A DNA stretch of 64,000 nt, taken from positions 41,949-105,948 of the forward strand of contig NZ_JACXZA010000011.1 of assembly GCF_014779765.1 (NCBI RefSeq), in the 5' to 3' direction. The notes beneath the pieces were generated by a model. It did no database searches. It worked only from the letters and a program-made list of their open reading frames with translations, and was not told where the DNA came from. The stretch comes from Paenibacillus terricola. Lineage in GTDB: Bacteria > Bacillota > Bacilli > Paenibacillales > Paenibacillaceae. How positions within the stretch are numbered: position 1 is the stretch's first letter; every line of letters starts with the position of its first letter. This document shows, in pieces, positions 1 through 7,327 of this stretch. The translations under genes and the position numbers were made by a program.

Positions 1-600
1 CTCCGAGAGCAGGTGACTAGATACGACGATCGTAATGCCATGCTGCTGCGGCATGCTCTTGATCAGCTCGCGCATCTCGAGAATACCGGATGGATCTAGG
101 CCGTTCGTTGGCTCATCCAGAATGAGCAACTCCGGGTTTCCCAGTAGTGCAGTCGCAATGCCAAGCCGCTGCTTCATGCCAAGCGAGTAGCCTTTGACAG
201 GGCGCTTCGCATCCTTCGTCAGCCTTACGATCGTCAGCACTTCATCGATGCGACTGGAAGGGACGCCGAGGATACGGCGGACAGCCTCCAAGTTCTCGCG
301 TCCAGTCAGATGGCCGTAGTAGGATGGATATTCGACGAGCGAGCCGACGCGGCGAAGCGCCTCGATGCGATTGCTCTTCAGCTCGCGACCGAACAGCTTA
401 ACCGAGCCGCGCGTTGGACGGATTAAGCCGAGCAACATGCGGATCGTGGTTGTTTTGCCGGCGCCGTTCGGACCGAGGAAGCCATATATTTCGCCGCGGC
501 CCACACGCAAATTCAAATCTTGTACGAGCGCCTTGCGCCCAATGGCTTTGGTCAGACCGGAAGTTTCAATTACCCAATCGGTAGTAGTCGATTGTTTCAT
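1..600 (-). CDS. ABC transporter ATP-binding protein (3' end outside window)
   Basis: The 200 visible residues begin MKQSTTTDWVIET and run off the left edge. They contain a Walker A (GPNGAGKTT), a signature region (YSLGMKQRLGIA) and a Walker B (LLILDEPTNGLDP). This is the CcmA/BcrA-type ATPase class that pairs with a separate ABC-2 membrane protein in antibiotic-peptide resistance or export. The membrane partner would lie beyond the left edge. The gene sits 63 nt downstream of the histidine kinase on the same strand, so a regulator-kinase-transporter operon is likely. The substrate cannot be told from the sequence. Confidence 0.9.
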   Translation of the reverse strand, partial: MKQSTTTDWVIETSGLTKAIGRKALVQDLNLRVGRGEIYGFLGPNGAGKTTTIRMLLGLIRPTRGSVKLFGRELKSNRIEALRRVGSLVEYPSYYGHLTGRENLEAVRRILGVPSSRIDEVLTIVRLTKDAKRPVKGYSLGMKQRLGIATALLGNPELLILDEPTNGLDPSGILEMRELIKSMPQQHGITIVVSSHLLSE

Positions 601-663
601 AGGATTCGATCACCTCGAAACCCATTGTAGCGAACGAAGGTTAAACAAACGGGAGGAAGAAGT

Positions 664-2064
664 TTAAATTTGGTTTAAACCTTGCAGCGTAATGCGGGTA
701 CCCGCTGTGGAGCTGTCGATTGTAAGTTGAAGCCCCATCTCCTTCGCCATCAGCTTGACGATGTTTAAGCCAATGCCCGAACCTGCTTCGTCCGATTCGC
801 TGTCCATGCCGGGACCATGGTCCACGAAGGAGATATAGCCACTGCCCTCCCATTCATAAAGCCGGACGAGTGCATAACCCCCAGCGCTTGCATGCCGCAA
901 AATATTCTGGAACAGATTATCCGCAATCCGTTCCATCCACTGCGGATCAATCTCCCATCGGAAGCTGTGATCAGGCGCATCCAGCTCCAGCTCGATGCCT
1001 TGTTGTTCGAAAGCGGCGTACCAGTTCGCACACAGCTGGCGCAGCAATCGATTCATATCGATCACCTCGGGACGATAAGGGTAACGGCCTGCGGAGAGCA
1101 ATGTGTAGGAGAGCAGGTTGTCGATCAACCGACTGAGGTAGTCGACCTTCCGATCGATCACCTGCAGCGACTCGCGTCCGCGACTGCTAAGCTGTTCCTC
1201 GTTAAGCTGAAACGCATGGCCGCGAATGGCAGTAAGCGGCGTGCGCAAATCGTGAGACAGGTTGGCGATGAGCTGTCTGCGCAGATGCTCTTCCTCCGTC
1301 TCGCGCAGCCGGCCGTGCTCGAGCTGTCCGATCATCGTATTGAACGCGAACTCCAGCCGTCCGATCTCGTCCTGCTTGCCAACCGTTATACGTCCCGGAA
1401 TGCCAGGGAAGGCGGCAGCGCTTGAAGTCATCGCCTTCTGCATGCGAAGCAGCCTGCGGGAGATCCGGTAGAAGAACAACCAGGAAGCGCCGATGAACAG
1501 GAGGAGAATGATCAGCAGCAGAGCAGGGAAGGCGAAGGACCAATATTTCGCGAAAGTTGTATTTTTGAAAGTTGGCGTAATGACCGTCCGAGGCACTTCC
1601 AGTATGATAAACCCTTCGGAGGGCTGATCGCCGATGAAGGCGACAATCGTGAACAGTTCGTCGCTGCCTGGTCGTTCCTTCATGAATTGCATGGCATCAG
1701 CAGCGGTCCAATGCTGCTGGATCTTCGCATCGCTAGGCAGCTGGAGCTGCGTGTCGCCTGCTGAATTGACCCAGTAGATGGTCGCTTTGTTATAACGCTT
1801 GTAGAGCTTCTCCAGCCTCTGCTGAATGACCTCGTCAGGCTTGCCTCCAAGCGATTTCACCTCGCTATGCCATTTGTTCTCGAGTTCAATTGCACCGCCA
1901 TAGACCGCATACTCCTTCTCGTAAGGCGGATAGATGAGGAACAGAGCGGTCACAACAACAATAATGGCTAGAGGAATTAGAATGACGGCAACGGACATGA
2001 GGATGACATAACGGGAGACAAGCGAACGACGGGCGTCCGACAGCCAGTTCAACAGCCGATTCAT
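664..2064 (-). CDS. HAMP-domain sensor histidine kinase
   Basis: This 466-aa membrane kinase has a TM segment near residues 20-42, an extracytoplasmic sensor of about 130 residues, and a second TM near 178-198. A HAMP linker follows. The H-box LSHDLRTPLTAI places the phospho-accepting His at residue 271. The C-terminal HATPase region shows the N-box (DNLFQNILRHA) and glycine boxes (DHGPGMD, GSGIGLNIVK). It phosphorylates the regulator encoded just upstream, with which it overlaps by 4 nt (ATGA). The large external loop differs from BceS-type kinases, which have almost none, so direct ligand sensing is plausible. The stimulus is unknown. Confidence 0.93.
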   Translation of the reverse strand: MNRLLNWLSDARRSLVSRYVILMSVAVILIPLAIIVVVTALFLIYPPYEKEYAVYGGAIELENKWHSEVKSLGGKPDEVIQQRLEKLYKRYNKATIYWVNSAGDTQLQLPSDAKIQQHWTAADAMQFMKERPGSDELFTIVAFIGDQPSEGFIILEVPRTVITPTFKNTTFAKYWSFAFPALLLIILLLFIGASWLFFYRISRRLLRMQKAMTSSAAAFPGIPGRITVGKQDEIGRLEFAFNTMIGQLEHGRLRETEEEHLRRQLIANLSHDLRTPLTAIRGHAFQLNEEQLSSRGRESLQVIDRKVDYLSRLIDNLLSYTLLSAGRYPYRPEVIDMNRLLRQLCANWYAAFEQQGIELELDAPDHSFRWEIDPQWMERIADNLFQNILRHASAGGYALVRLYEWEGSGYISFVDHGPGMDSESDEAGSGIGLNIVKLMAKEMGLQLTIDSSTAGTRITLQGLNQI

Positions 2065-2735
2065 TGCTTCACCCGAAAGCCGATGCCGCGGATCGTCTCG
2101 ACAATGGCGGGCGAGCTTGGGTTGATCTCAATTTTCTCCCGAAGATAGCGGATATGGACATTAAGCGTCTTGTCGCCGTCCCAGCTGGGCTCGCCCCATA
2201 CAGCCTCATAAATCTGCTCCTTCGTCAGGATCTGATTCGGATGGCGCAGCAGATACAGAAAGATCTGAAGCTGCTTGCCTGTCAGAATGATCTCTTCACC
2301 TGATCGCTGGTCGATAAACATCGGCTTCGAGAGATCGATATCGAGATGACCGAGCTTGATCTGCCCTTGATTGTCGGCCTTGCCGTTGCGCCGCAGCAGC
2401 ACTTCGATTCGAGCCGCAAGCTCATCGGGGTGGAACGGCTTGGTCATATAGTCATCCGCAAATTGGAGTCCCTCCAGCTTATCGTCGATGGTGGAGCGGG
2501 CTGAGAGCATAAGGATCGGCTTGTCAGGCGCAATGCGTTTGAGCCGCTGGCCGACGGTGAACCCGTCCAATCCCGGCAGCATCACATCGAGAATAACAAG
2601 GTCTGCATCGGCCACTCGCTCAGTTGCGCCATCGCCTGAACGAAGCCAATCGACGGCAAAACCCCGGCCTGTTAAATGACTTTGAACGATAAGACCAATG
2701 TCTAAATCGTCCTCGATATATAGAATCCGCCTCAT
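2061..2735 (-). CDS. OmpR/PhoB-family response regulator
   Basis: This is a 224-aa two-component regulator. The N-terminal receiver domain has the acidic pair Glu8/Asp9-Asp10 and a phospho-acceptor Asp50 in VILDVMLPGLDG. The C-terminal winged helix contains the ILTKEQIYEAVWG and LNVHIRYLREKIE segments typical of OmpR/PhoB. The start is the ATG before RRILYIEDD, because AAGGAGGTG lies 8 nt upstream; a longer reading frame to 2912 has no comparable ribosome-binding site. It is the first gene of the regulator-kinase-ABC set and probably controls it. Confidence 0.93.
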   Translation of the reverse strand: MRRILYIEDDLDIGLIVQSHLTGRGFAVDWLRSGDGATERVADADLVILDVMLPGLDGFTVGQRLKRIAPDKPILMLSARSTIDDKLEGLQFADDYMTKPFHPDELAARIEVLLRRNGKADNQGQIKLGHLDIDLSKPMFIDQRSGEEIILTGKQLQIFLYLLRHPNQILTKEQIYEAVWGEPSWDGDKTLNVHIRYLREKIEINPSSPAIVETIRGIGFRVKQ

Positions 2736-2818
2736 GGCGAATGCACCTCCTTGGCATCTTTCATTCCCATCATACGGGCACCGAGTCCAAATGAAAAGAG
2801 AGGCGGCAATAGTCGGTA

Positions 2819-2847
2819 TTGTGTGGTTGTTGTGGTTGTGATACAAT
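2819..2847 (+). promoter_or_regulatory. Candidate sigma-A promoter of secG
   Basis: TTGTGT and TACAAT are separated by 17 nt. Transcription would begin near 2854, giving a leader of about 140 nt before the secG GTG. Confidence 0.5.
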
Positions 2848-2931
2848 AAAATTACTGTTTTTAGGCTTGGCTTGAAACTGACGGACGTTTGTTCCGTACA
2901 AGGCTTTGACACTAGCGTATGCTTACGAAGT

Positions 2932-2979
2932 CAGCAATTTACTTACAGGTAGTAGTGTCAGGAAGTAAGCAAATTGCTG
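2932..2979 (+). promoter_or_regulatory. Leader hairpin next to the secG ribosome-binding site
   Basis: Arms 2932-2946 and 2965-2979 pair over 15 nt with one imperfect position and an 18-nt loop. The right arm ends three bases before the AGGAGGTGG Shine-Dalgarno, and no U-tract follows, so this is not a simple terminator. Confidence 0.5.
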
Positions 2980-2994
2980 TTAGGAGGTGGGAAA

Positions 2995-3231
2995 GTGGAC
3001 ATTTTATTCAAAATCTTGCTTATCATCGCGGCACTTGGTTTGATCTCTGTCGTGCTTCTTCAGAAAGGTAAGAGTGCAGGTCTGTCCGGTGCCATCTCCG
3101 GCGGTGCGGAGCACTTGTTCGGCAAACAGAAAGCACGTGGTCTGGACCTGTTCTTGCAGCGTCTGACGATCGGCTTCGCAGCTGGATTCTTCATTCTGGC
3201 GCTTGTCGTATCTTACTTCGTTAAGAATTAA
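2995..3231 (+). CDS. secG: Preprotein translocase subunit SecG
   Basis: This 78-aa protein is the small non-essential subunit of the SecYEG channel in the cytoplasmic membrane. It has two hydrophobic segments (residues about 2-22 and 56-76) flanking the conserved loop [19 protein letters not shown]. The GTG at 2995 is preferred over a longer frame starting at 2974, because AGGAGGTGG lies just upstream and the product then has normal SecG length. In many Firmicutes secG precedes rnr, smpB and ssrA; here about 7 kb of unrelated genes separates secG from rnr. Confidence 0.95.
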   Translation: MDILFKILLIIAALGLISVVLLQKGKSAGLSGAISGGAEHLFGKQKARGLDLFLQRLTIGFAAGFFILALVVSYFVKN

Positions 3232-3304
3232 ACGTGTTAACCACTTAACTCGTTAACGATTAGCTAGGTCAATAGCTAATGACATAAGCGCGAACAGCGC
3301 AGAG

Positions 3305-3343
3305 AAGAAGCAGAGCCATAGGCTCTGCTTCTTTTTTGTTTTA
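3305..3343 (+). terminator. Rho-independent terminator of secG
   Basis: Perfect 13-bp arms at 3305-3317 and 3321-3333, a 3-nt loop and a run of T. Confidence 0.9.
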
Positions 3344-3399
3344 TTTACATAGTCAAAACGCAAGTTATCGGACTCGTGTGTAAAAGACCGTTGGGTTGG

Positions 3400-4845
3400 C
3401 TATGACGGCCTCAGATACATGTTGAAGAAAGGGATGACCTCATCAGCAATGCGATGGTGTATCTCATCTAAGTCGCCAGTATGGTTCATAAGCGGAAGCA
3501 CAGGAGACAGACGGTATAGGTCGGTGAAAGCAAGGTGATCAGCTCCTGGTATCACGACAGTACGGGAGCCAGGAGCCGACATGGCATTGGTTTCTCTTCT
3601 TGGGATCTCGATTGTCAGCTTATCATACTGCGCTCTCGTAAGTCTGGCGGCGCTCAGCTCGGAATCGCTTGGTACCTCATCGGTGGCGGCTCGTTTCGAT
3701 TGAAGCAGCAGCAGTGGCTTACGAAGCGGCGCACTGCGGGCACCTGTGCCGAATATGGTTCCATCCATATTCACAGCCGCTTGAATCCGGTTGTCTGTAT
3801 ACAGCATCTCAACGGCATTTGCGCCGCCGAACGAGTGTCCGGCCATACCGATATGATTCAAGTCGAGATGACCAGCAAGAGGAAAGTTAGATTGCTCTCC
3901 CGCAGCATTCAGCTGTGTCAGACGATCAAGTACGAATGATGCGTCCTTGGCCCAGACGTCAGCGATCAATGAGTCATTGGCATCCCAATCGGCAGGCGAG
4001 GGAAAAGAGCCGCTGGACATCGTTACGACCGATCCATCCTGAAGCGCAGAGGCGATCGAATAGTAGGTATGATTGATCGAGACAACAATATACCCGCTGC
4101 TCGCGAGCGCCTCGAACAGGAATGTATTCGTAGCATACAAACCGGGAAGCCCATGTGAGAACAAGACGACGGGGTAACGGGATTGGCTTGCTGATACAGG
4201 CGCATCCGCATAACCATGTGACTGGATCTGTTTCAGGTGAGATAAGAGGAATGCGGGAAAATGGTACCGCTTCGCAAGCGCCGGGGCCATCGCGTCCCAT
4301 TCAGGCAAATAAGGAGCACGCTGAAGTCCGGTAACGGACGGCAAGTCAGCCGGGTACCACACTTGAACAGTAAGCTCTCGATGGTCAGAAGGGTTATCTG
4401 TGACCGTCTCCATACGGGACTCATCCGACCAATGGTACATTGCTGTGCCGATAGCATACGAGCCTGGCGGCTGCTCCAGCGTGAACACGGGCAGCAGAAT
4501 GGGCGGTGCGGCAGCGATGACTGCTAGGAGAACAGCGAGTGCGCTTGCGCCCAATTGTCGCATGAACGTTGATTTGCGATTGTTGTGTGAGTCTCCGGCG
4601 CTGTATTTGCGCTGCTTGCGAATGAGGTACAGACAGTAGAGTACTTCAGCGGCGCCTACGATAAATGCAGGCAGTATCGTCCATACGATAGGCTTCAGCA
4701 GCAGACGCAAGAGGATGAGGACGATCAATGTGACGGGAACAGCAGTCAGGATCCAGCGTGAATGGGATAAGCTCCTCCATGATAGGAGGGCCTGTGTGAT
4801 GACGACGGAAATAATAACAGCCAGATCAATTCCGCTCAAGCTCAA
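3400..4845 (-). CDS. Membrane-anchored alpha/beta hydrolase (PAF-acetylhydrolase/dienelactone-hydrolase-like)
   Basis: This 481-aa protein has several hydrophobic segments in its first 125 residues, followed by an extracytoplasmic hydrolase domain. The nucleophile elbow GHSFGG places the catalytic Ser near residue 338. An oxyanion-type HGLPG motif precedes it, and a late His in IPGADHLAF completes a plausible triad. Arrangement and length fit bacterial homologues of platelet-activating-factor acetylhydrolase, an esterase family. The gene runs opposite to secG and is isolated. The substrate is not evident. Confidence 0.85.
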   Translation of the reverse strand: MSLSGIDLAVIISVVITQALLSWRSLSHSRWILTAVPVTLIVLILLRLLLKPIVWTILPAFIVGAAEVLYCLYLIRKQRKYSAGDSHNNRKSTFMRQLGASALAVLLAVIAAAPPILLPVFTLEQPPGSYAIGTAMYHWSDESRMETVTDNPSDHRELTVQVWYPADLPSVTGLQRAPYLPEWDAMAPALAKRYHFPAFLLSHLKQIQSHGYADAPVSASQSRYPVVLFSHGLPGLYATNTFLFEALASSGYIVVSINHTYYSIASALQDGSVVTMSSGSFPSPADWDANDSLIADVWAKDASFVLDRLTQLNAAGEQSNFPLAGHLDLNHIGMAGHSFGGANAVEMLYTDNRIQAAVNMDGTIFGTGARSAPLRKPLLLLQSKRAATDEVPSDSELSAARLTRAQYDKLTIEIPRRETNAMSAPGSRTVVIPGADHLAFTDLYRLSPVLPLMNHTGDLDEIHHRIADEVIPFFNMYLRPS

Positions 4846-4965
4846 GTCGGGAACACCTCATGTACATAATTTTTCAATATATTACCATGAAATGGCCGCT
4901 ACAACAGGGGAACACAACCTTAAGAGATCGTAAAAAAATAGCCTGTGTATCTTATGCCGTAGGCG

Positions 4966-4980
4966 GATATCGATTATAAT
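4966..4980 (+). promoter_or_regulatory. Promoter motif upstream of merR, shared with the MFS gene
   Basis: GATATCGATTATAAT ends in a perfect -10 box. An almost identical 15-mer lies at 5607-5621 before the MFS gene, which suggests one regulator acts at both promoters. Confidence 0.5.
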
Positions 4981-5027
4981 GGATTATCCAGCCATTTCTG
5001 GCTTGCGCGTATTGTAGGAGGTTAACA

Positions 5028-5465
5028 ATGAAAGATAGATATTCGGTTGACGAGGTATGCGAGCGTTATGGCGTAACCGCGCGGACACTTCACTACTATG
5101 AAGAAATCGGACTATTAAACGGTGTGCCGAGAACAGAAGGCGGCCATCGGTATTATGATGAACGGATTATTGCACAGCTGGAGCAAATTATTCGGCTGAA
5201 GGAAGTGCTCGGCATCTCCCTGCAGGAAGTGAAGACGATCGTTGAACTGGAGGCTAAGCTGGAGCAAATCCGCGGCGCTTACCGCCAAGAGGACTCGGCC
5301 GAGGAGAAAACGAGAATTCTTGATCAAGGCGAGCAAGAGCTGCAGCGGTTCATCGATCAAATCGATGCAAGGCTGGATAAGCTTCAACAGCTGCGTCAAG
5401 GCTTTAACCAGCGGCTTGACCGCGTGAAGAAGCTGAAAGAATCCGGCGCAACGCAAGGAAGCTAA
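5028..5465 (+). CDS. MerR-family transcriptional regulator
   Basis: This 145-aa regulator has an N-terminal MerR winged helix-turn-helix (YSVDEVCERYGVTARTLHYY, then EIGLLNG) at residues 4-70, followed by a long coiled-coil dimerisation helix. There is no sizeable C-terminal effector domain and no obvious cysteine sensor. GGAGG lies 8 nt before the ATG. It precedes an MFS drug-efflux gene on the same strand and shares a promoter motif with it, so it probably controls that pump and itself. Confidence 0.9.
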   Translation: MKDRYSVDEVCERYGVTARTLHYYEEIGLLNGVPRTEGGHRYYDERIIAQLEQIIRLKEVLGISLQEVKTIVELEAKLEQIRGAYRQEDSAEEKTRILDQGEQELQRFIDQIDARLDKLQQLRQGFNQRLDRVKKLKESGATQGS

Positions 5466-5515
5466 CCAGAAGTATCGGCCTGACCTGCAATCATATATTC
5501 AAGCAATGATACGTT

Positions 5516-5557
5516 CCCTCATGCCACAACTTCTACGGAAAAGGTATGAGGGCTTTT
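5516..5557 (+). terminator. Terminator after merR
   Basis: 10-bp arms 5516-5525 and 5543-5552 with one wobble, followed by TTTTT. It separates merR from the MFS transcript. Confidence 0.75.
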
Positions 5558-5606
5558 TGGCGTCCAATAGGAAAAATTTATTTAACATAACATTACGTGA
5601 GGGTTA

Positions 5607-5621
5607 GATATCGTTTATAAT
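5607..5621 (+). promoter_or_regulatory. Promoter motif of the MFS transporter, shared with merR
   Basis: GATATCGTTTATAAT differs in one base from the motif before merR. TTACGT lies 17 nt upstream of the -10 as a weak -35. Confidence 0.5.
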
Positions 5622-5671
5622 AGGTGAGTTAATTATTTCCAAATAGAGAGCGTAGGGAGGAAGAGGCCATC

Positions 5672-7132
5672 ATGCCGTCTCATAATCGCAAATGGTGGGT
5701 GTTATCGGTTACAAGTTTAGGTTCTCTGTTATCCGCTTTAAATTTCAGCACCTTAATTATCGCACTGCCGGATCTCATTACGGGCCTTCATTCGACGCTG
5801 CTGCAGGCGATGTGGATCATGCTCTCGTACATGGTTGCACAGACGGTCGTTGTGCTGATGGCCGGCAGCCTGGCGGACCGATTCGGCCGCAAGCGGCTGT
5901 ATATCTGGGGCATGATTCTATTCACGATTGTATCGTTCATATCCGGCTTTGCGTCGGACGCGACGTGGTTAATCATCTTAAGGATTCTGCAAGGAGTCGG
6001 CGGCGCTATGGTTATGGCGAACAGTACGGCGATCGTTGCGGACGCTTTTCCGAAGGAGGAACTGGGCAGGGCGCTTGGCATTAACATCATGGTCGTTGCT
6101 GTTGGTCAGATTATCGGACCGGTGCTTGGCGGCTGGCTGACGACCGACTACGGCTGGGAGTGGACGTTCTGGTTCAACGTGCCGTTCGGCGTTGTGGCTG
6201 TGTTGTGGAGCTTATGGGCAATGGGCATGAAAGAGGAGAAGGCGGCAGTCAAGAGCAGCAAGCTCGACCTGGGCGGCATCGCGATGTACTCGCTGTCGGT
6301 TACAGGACTGCTGATTGCGCTCACTTGGGGTGCCATTCAGAGCTGGACGTCACCCGTTGTATGGGTATCGGCGATCGTATTCGTGTTGTGCTTTCCTGTC
6401 TTCCTTGCTATTGAGAAAAAGCATCCGGCGGCCATTCTGCATCTTCCGCTGTTCTTCAACCGAATCTTCTCACTCGGTATATTCTCGGCATCACTCAATG
6501 CAATTGCACGGATGGCGGTTATGTTCATGCTCATTTTCTACTTCCAAGGCGCGCAATCTTACGATGCGCTGGAAGCGGGCATTCTGACCATACCGCTTGC
6601 GGCGGGCATGCTGATCTTTTCGCCTGTGGCGGGTTGGTTGGGTGACAAGTTCGGAGAGACGATGCCTGCGACAGCGGGGCTGTTCATCAGCATGCTGGGG
6701 CTCATAGGGCTGGCTCTAGATACAGGCATCACGACTCCTTATTGGCAAATGGGGTTGTGGATGACGCTGATCAGCATCGGCTCGGGACTGTTCAACTCTC
6801 CGAATTCGAGCAGCCTAATGAATGCTGCTGGTCCCAAATTCCGCGGCGAGGCATCCGGCATTCGATCGCTGACGACGAACATCGGCATGATGCTGAGCAT
6901 TGCTTTCTCGATGCCGATCATTACACACAGCATTCCGCATGAAGCGATGCTGGCGATTTTCTCCGGTACACAGGTTGGCATGGGCGAGTCGAGCGAAGCA
7001 CTGAAGCCGTTCATTACAGGCTTGCATGAGGTGTTCTGGTTCATGGCGGTACTCATGCTGTTCGCGACGATTCTGTCGATGCTGCGCGCGGGTCAAGGCG
7101 GCCGGCGCGGAATGGTTGATGTGTCGGGGTAA
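5672..7132 (+). CDS. MFS multidrug efflux transporter (DHA2/EmrB-QacA type)
   Basis: This 486-aa integral membrane protein would pump drugs out in exchange for protons. It shows motif A in the first cytoplasmic loop (GSLADRFGRKRLY) and the antiporter motif C region (GQIIGPVLGGWLTT). The number of hydrophobic segments fits the 14-helix DHA2 topology. GGGAGGAAGAGG precedes the ATG. The MerR gene 200 bp upstream is the likely regulator. The substrate is unknown. Confidence 0.92.
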   Translation: MPSHNRKWWVLSVTSLGSLLSALNFSTLIIALPDLITGLHSTLLQAMWIMLSYMVAQTVVVLMAGSLADRFGRKRLYIWGMILFTIVSFISGFASDATWLIILRILQGVGGAMVMANSTAIVADAFPKEELGRALGINIMVVAVGQIIGPVLGGWLTTDYGWEWTFWFNVPFGVVAVLWSLWAMGMKEEKAAVKSSKLDLGGIAMYSLSVTGLLIALTWGAIQSWTSPVVWVSAIVFVLCFPVFLAIEKKHPAAILHLPLFFNRIFSLGIFSASLNAIARMAVMFMLIFYFQGAQSYDALEAGILTIPLAAGMLIFSPVAGWLGDKFGETMPATAGLFISMLGLIGLALDTGITTPYWQMGLWMTLISIGSGLFNSPNSSSLMNAAGPKFRGEASGIRSLTTNIGMMLSIAFSMPIITHSIPHEAMLAIFSGTQVGMGESSEALKPFITGLHEVFWFMAVLMLFATILSMLRAGQGGRRGMVDVSG

Positions 7133-7174
7133 TGCAGGAAAGAGAGAGTGTAAGAGTAAATAGGATAGCGAGAG

Positions 7175-7214
7175 CCCCTCGGTCATGCCGCTTAGCGCAT
7201 GGCTGAGGGGTTTT
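7175..7214 (+). terminator. Terminator of the MFS gene
   Basis: 14-bp imperfect arms 7175-7188 and 7197-7210, followed by TTTT. Confidence 0.8.
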
Positions 7215-7263
7215 GTGTTTGGTGGGGAGAAAGCTGCCCTAGTAGGTAAGTATCCCATGGTTC

Positions 7264-7310
7264 TTATAAAAAAGGCCTGATCAGCGTCGATTGACGTGGA
7301 TCAAGCCCTT
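7264..7310 (-). terminator. Terminator of the secreted rhamnogalacturonan lyase gene
   Basis: Read on the minus strand, GGCTTGATC pairs with GATCAGGCC across a CGTC-AATCGACG loop, followed by TTTTTT. It lies just past the lyase stop codon. Confidence 0.75.
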
Positions 7311-7327
7311 CTTATTGGCAGTACGTA

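Noticed and set aside
365..667. Plus-strand 100-codon ORF at the left edge
   Set aside because: It is antisense to the ABC ATPase gene with its Walker and signature motifs.
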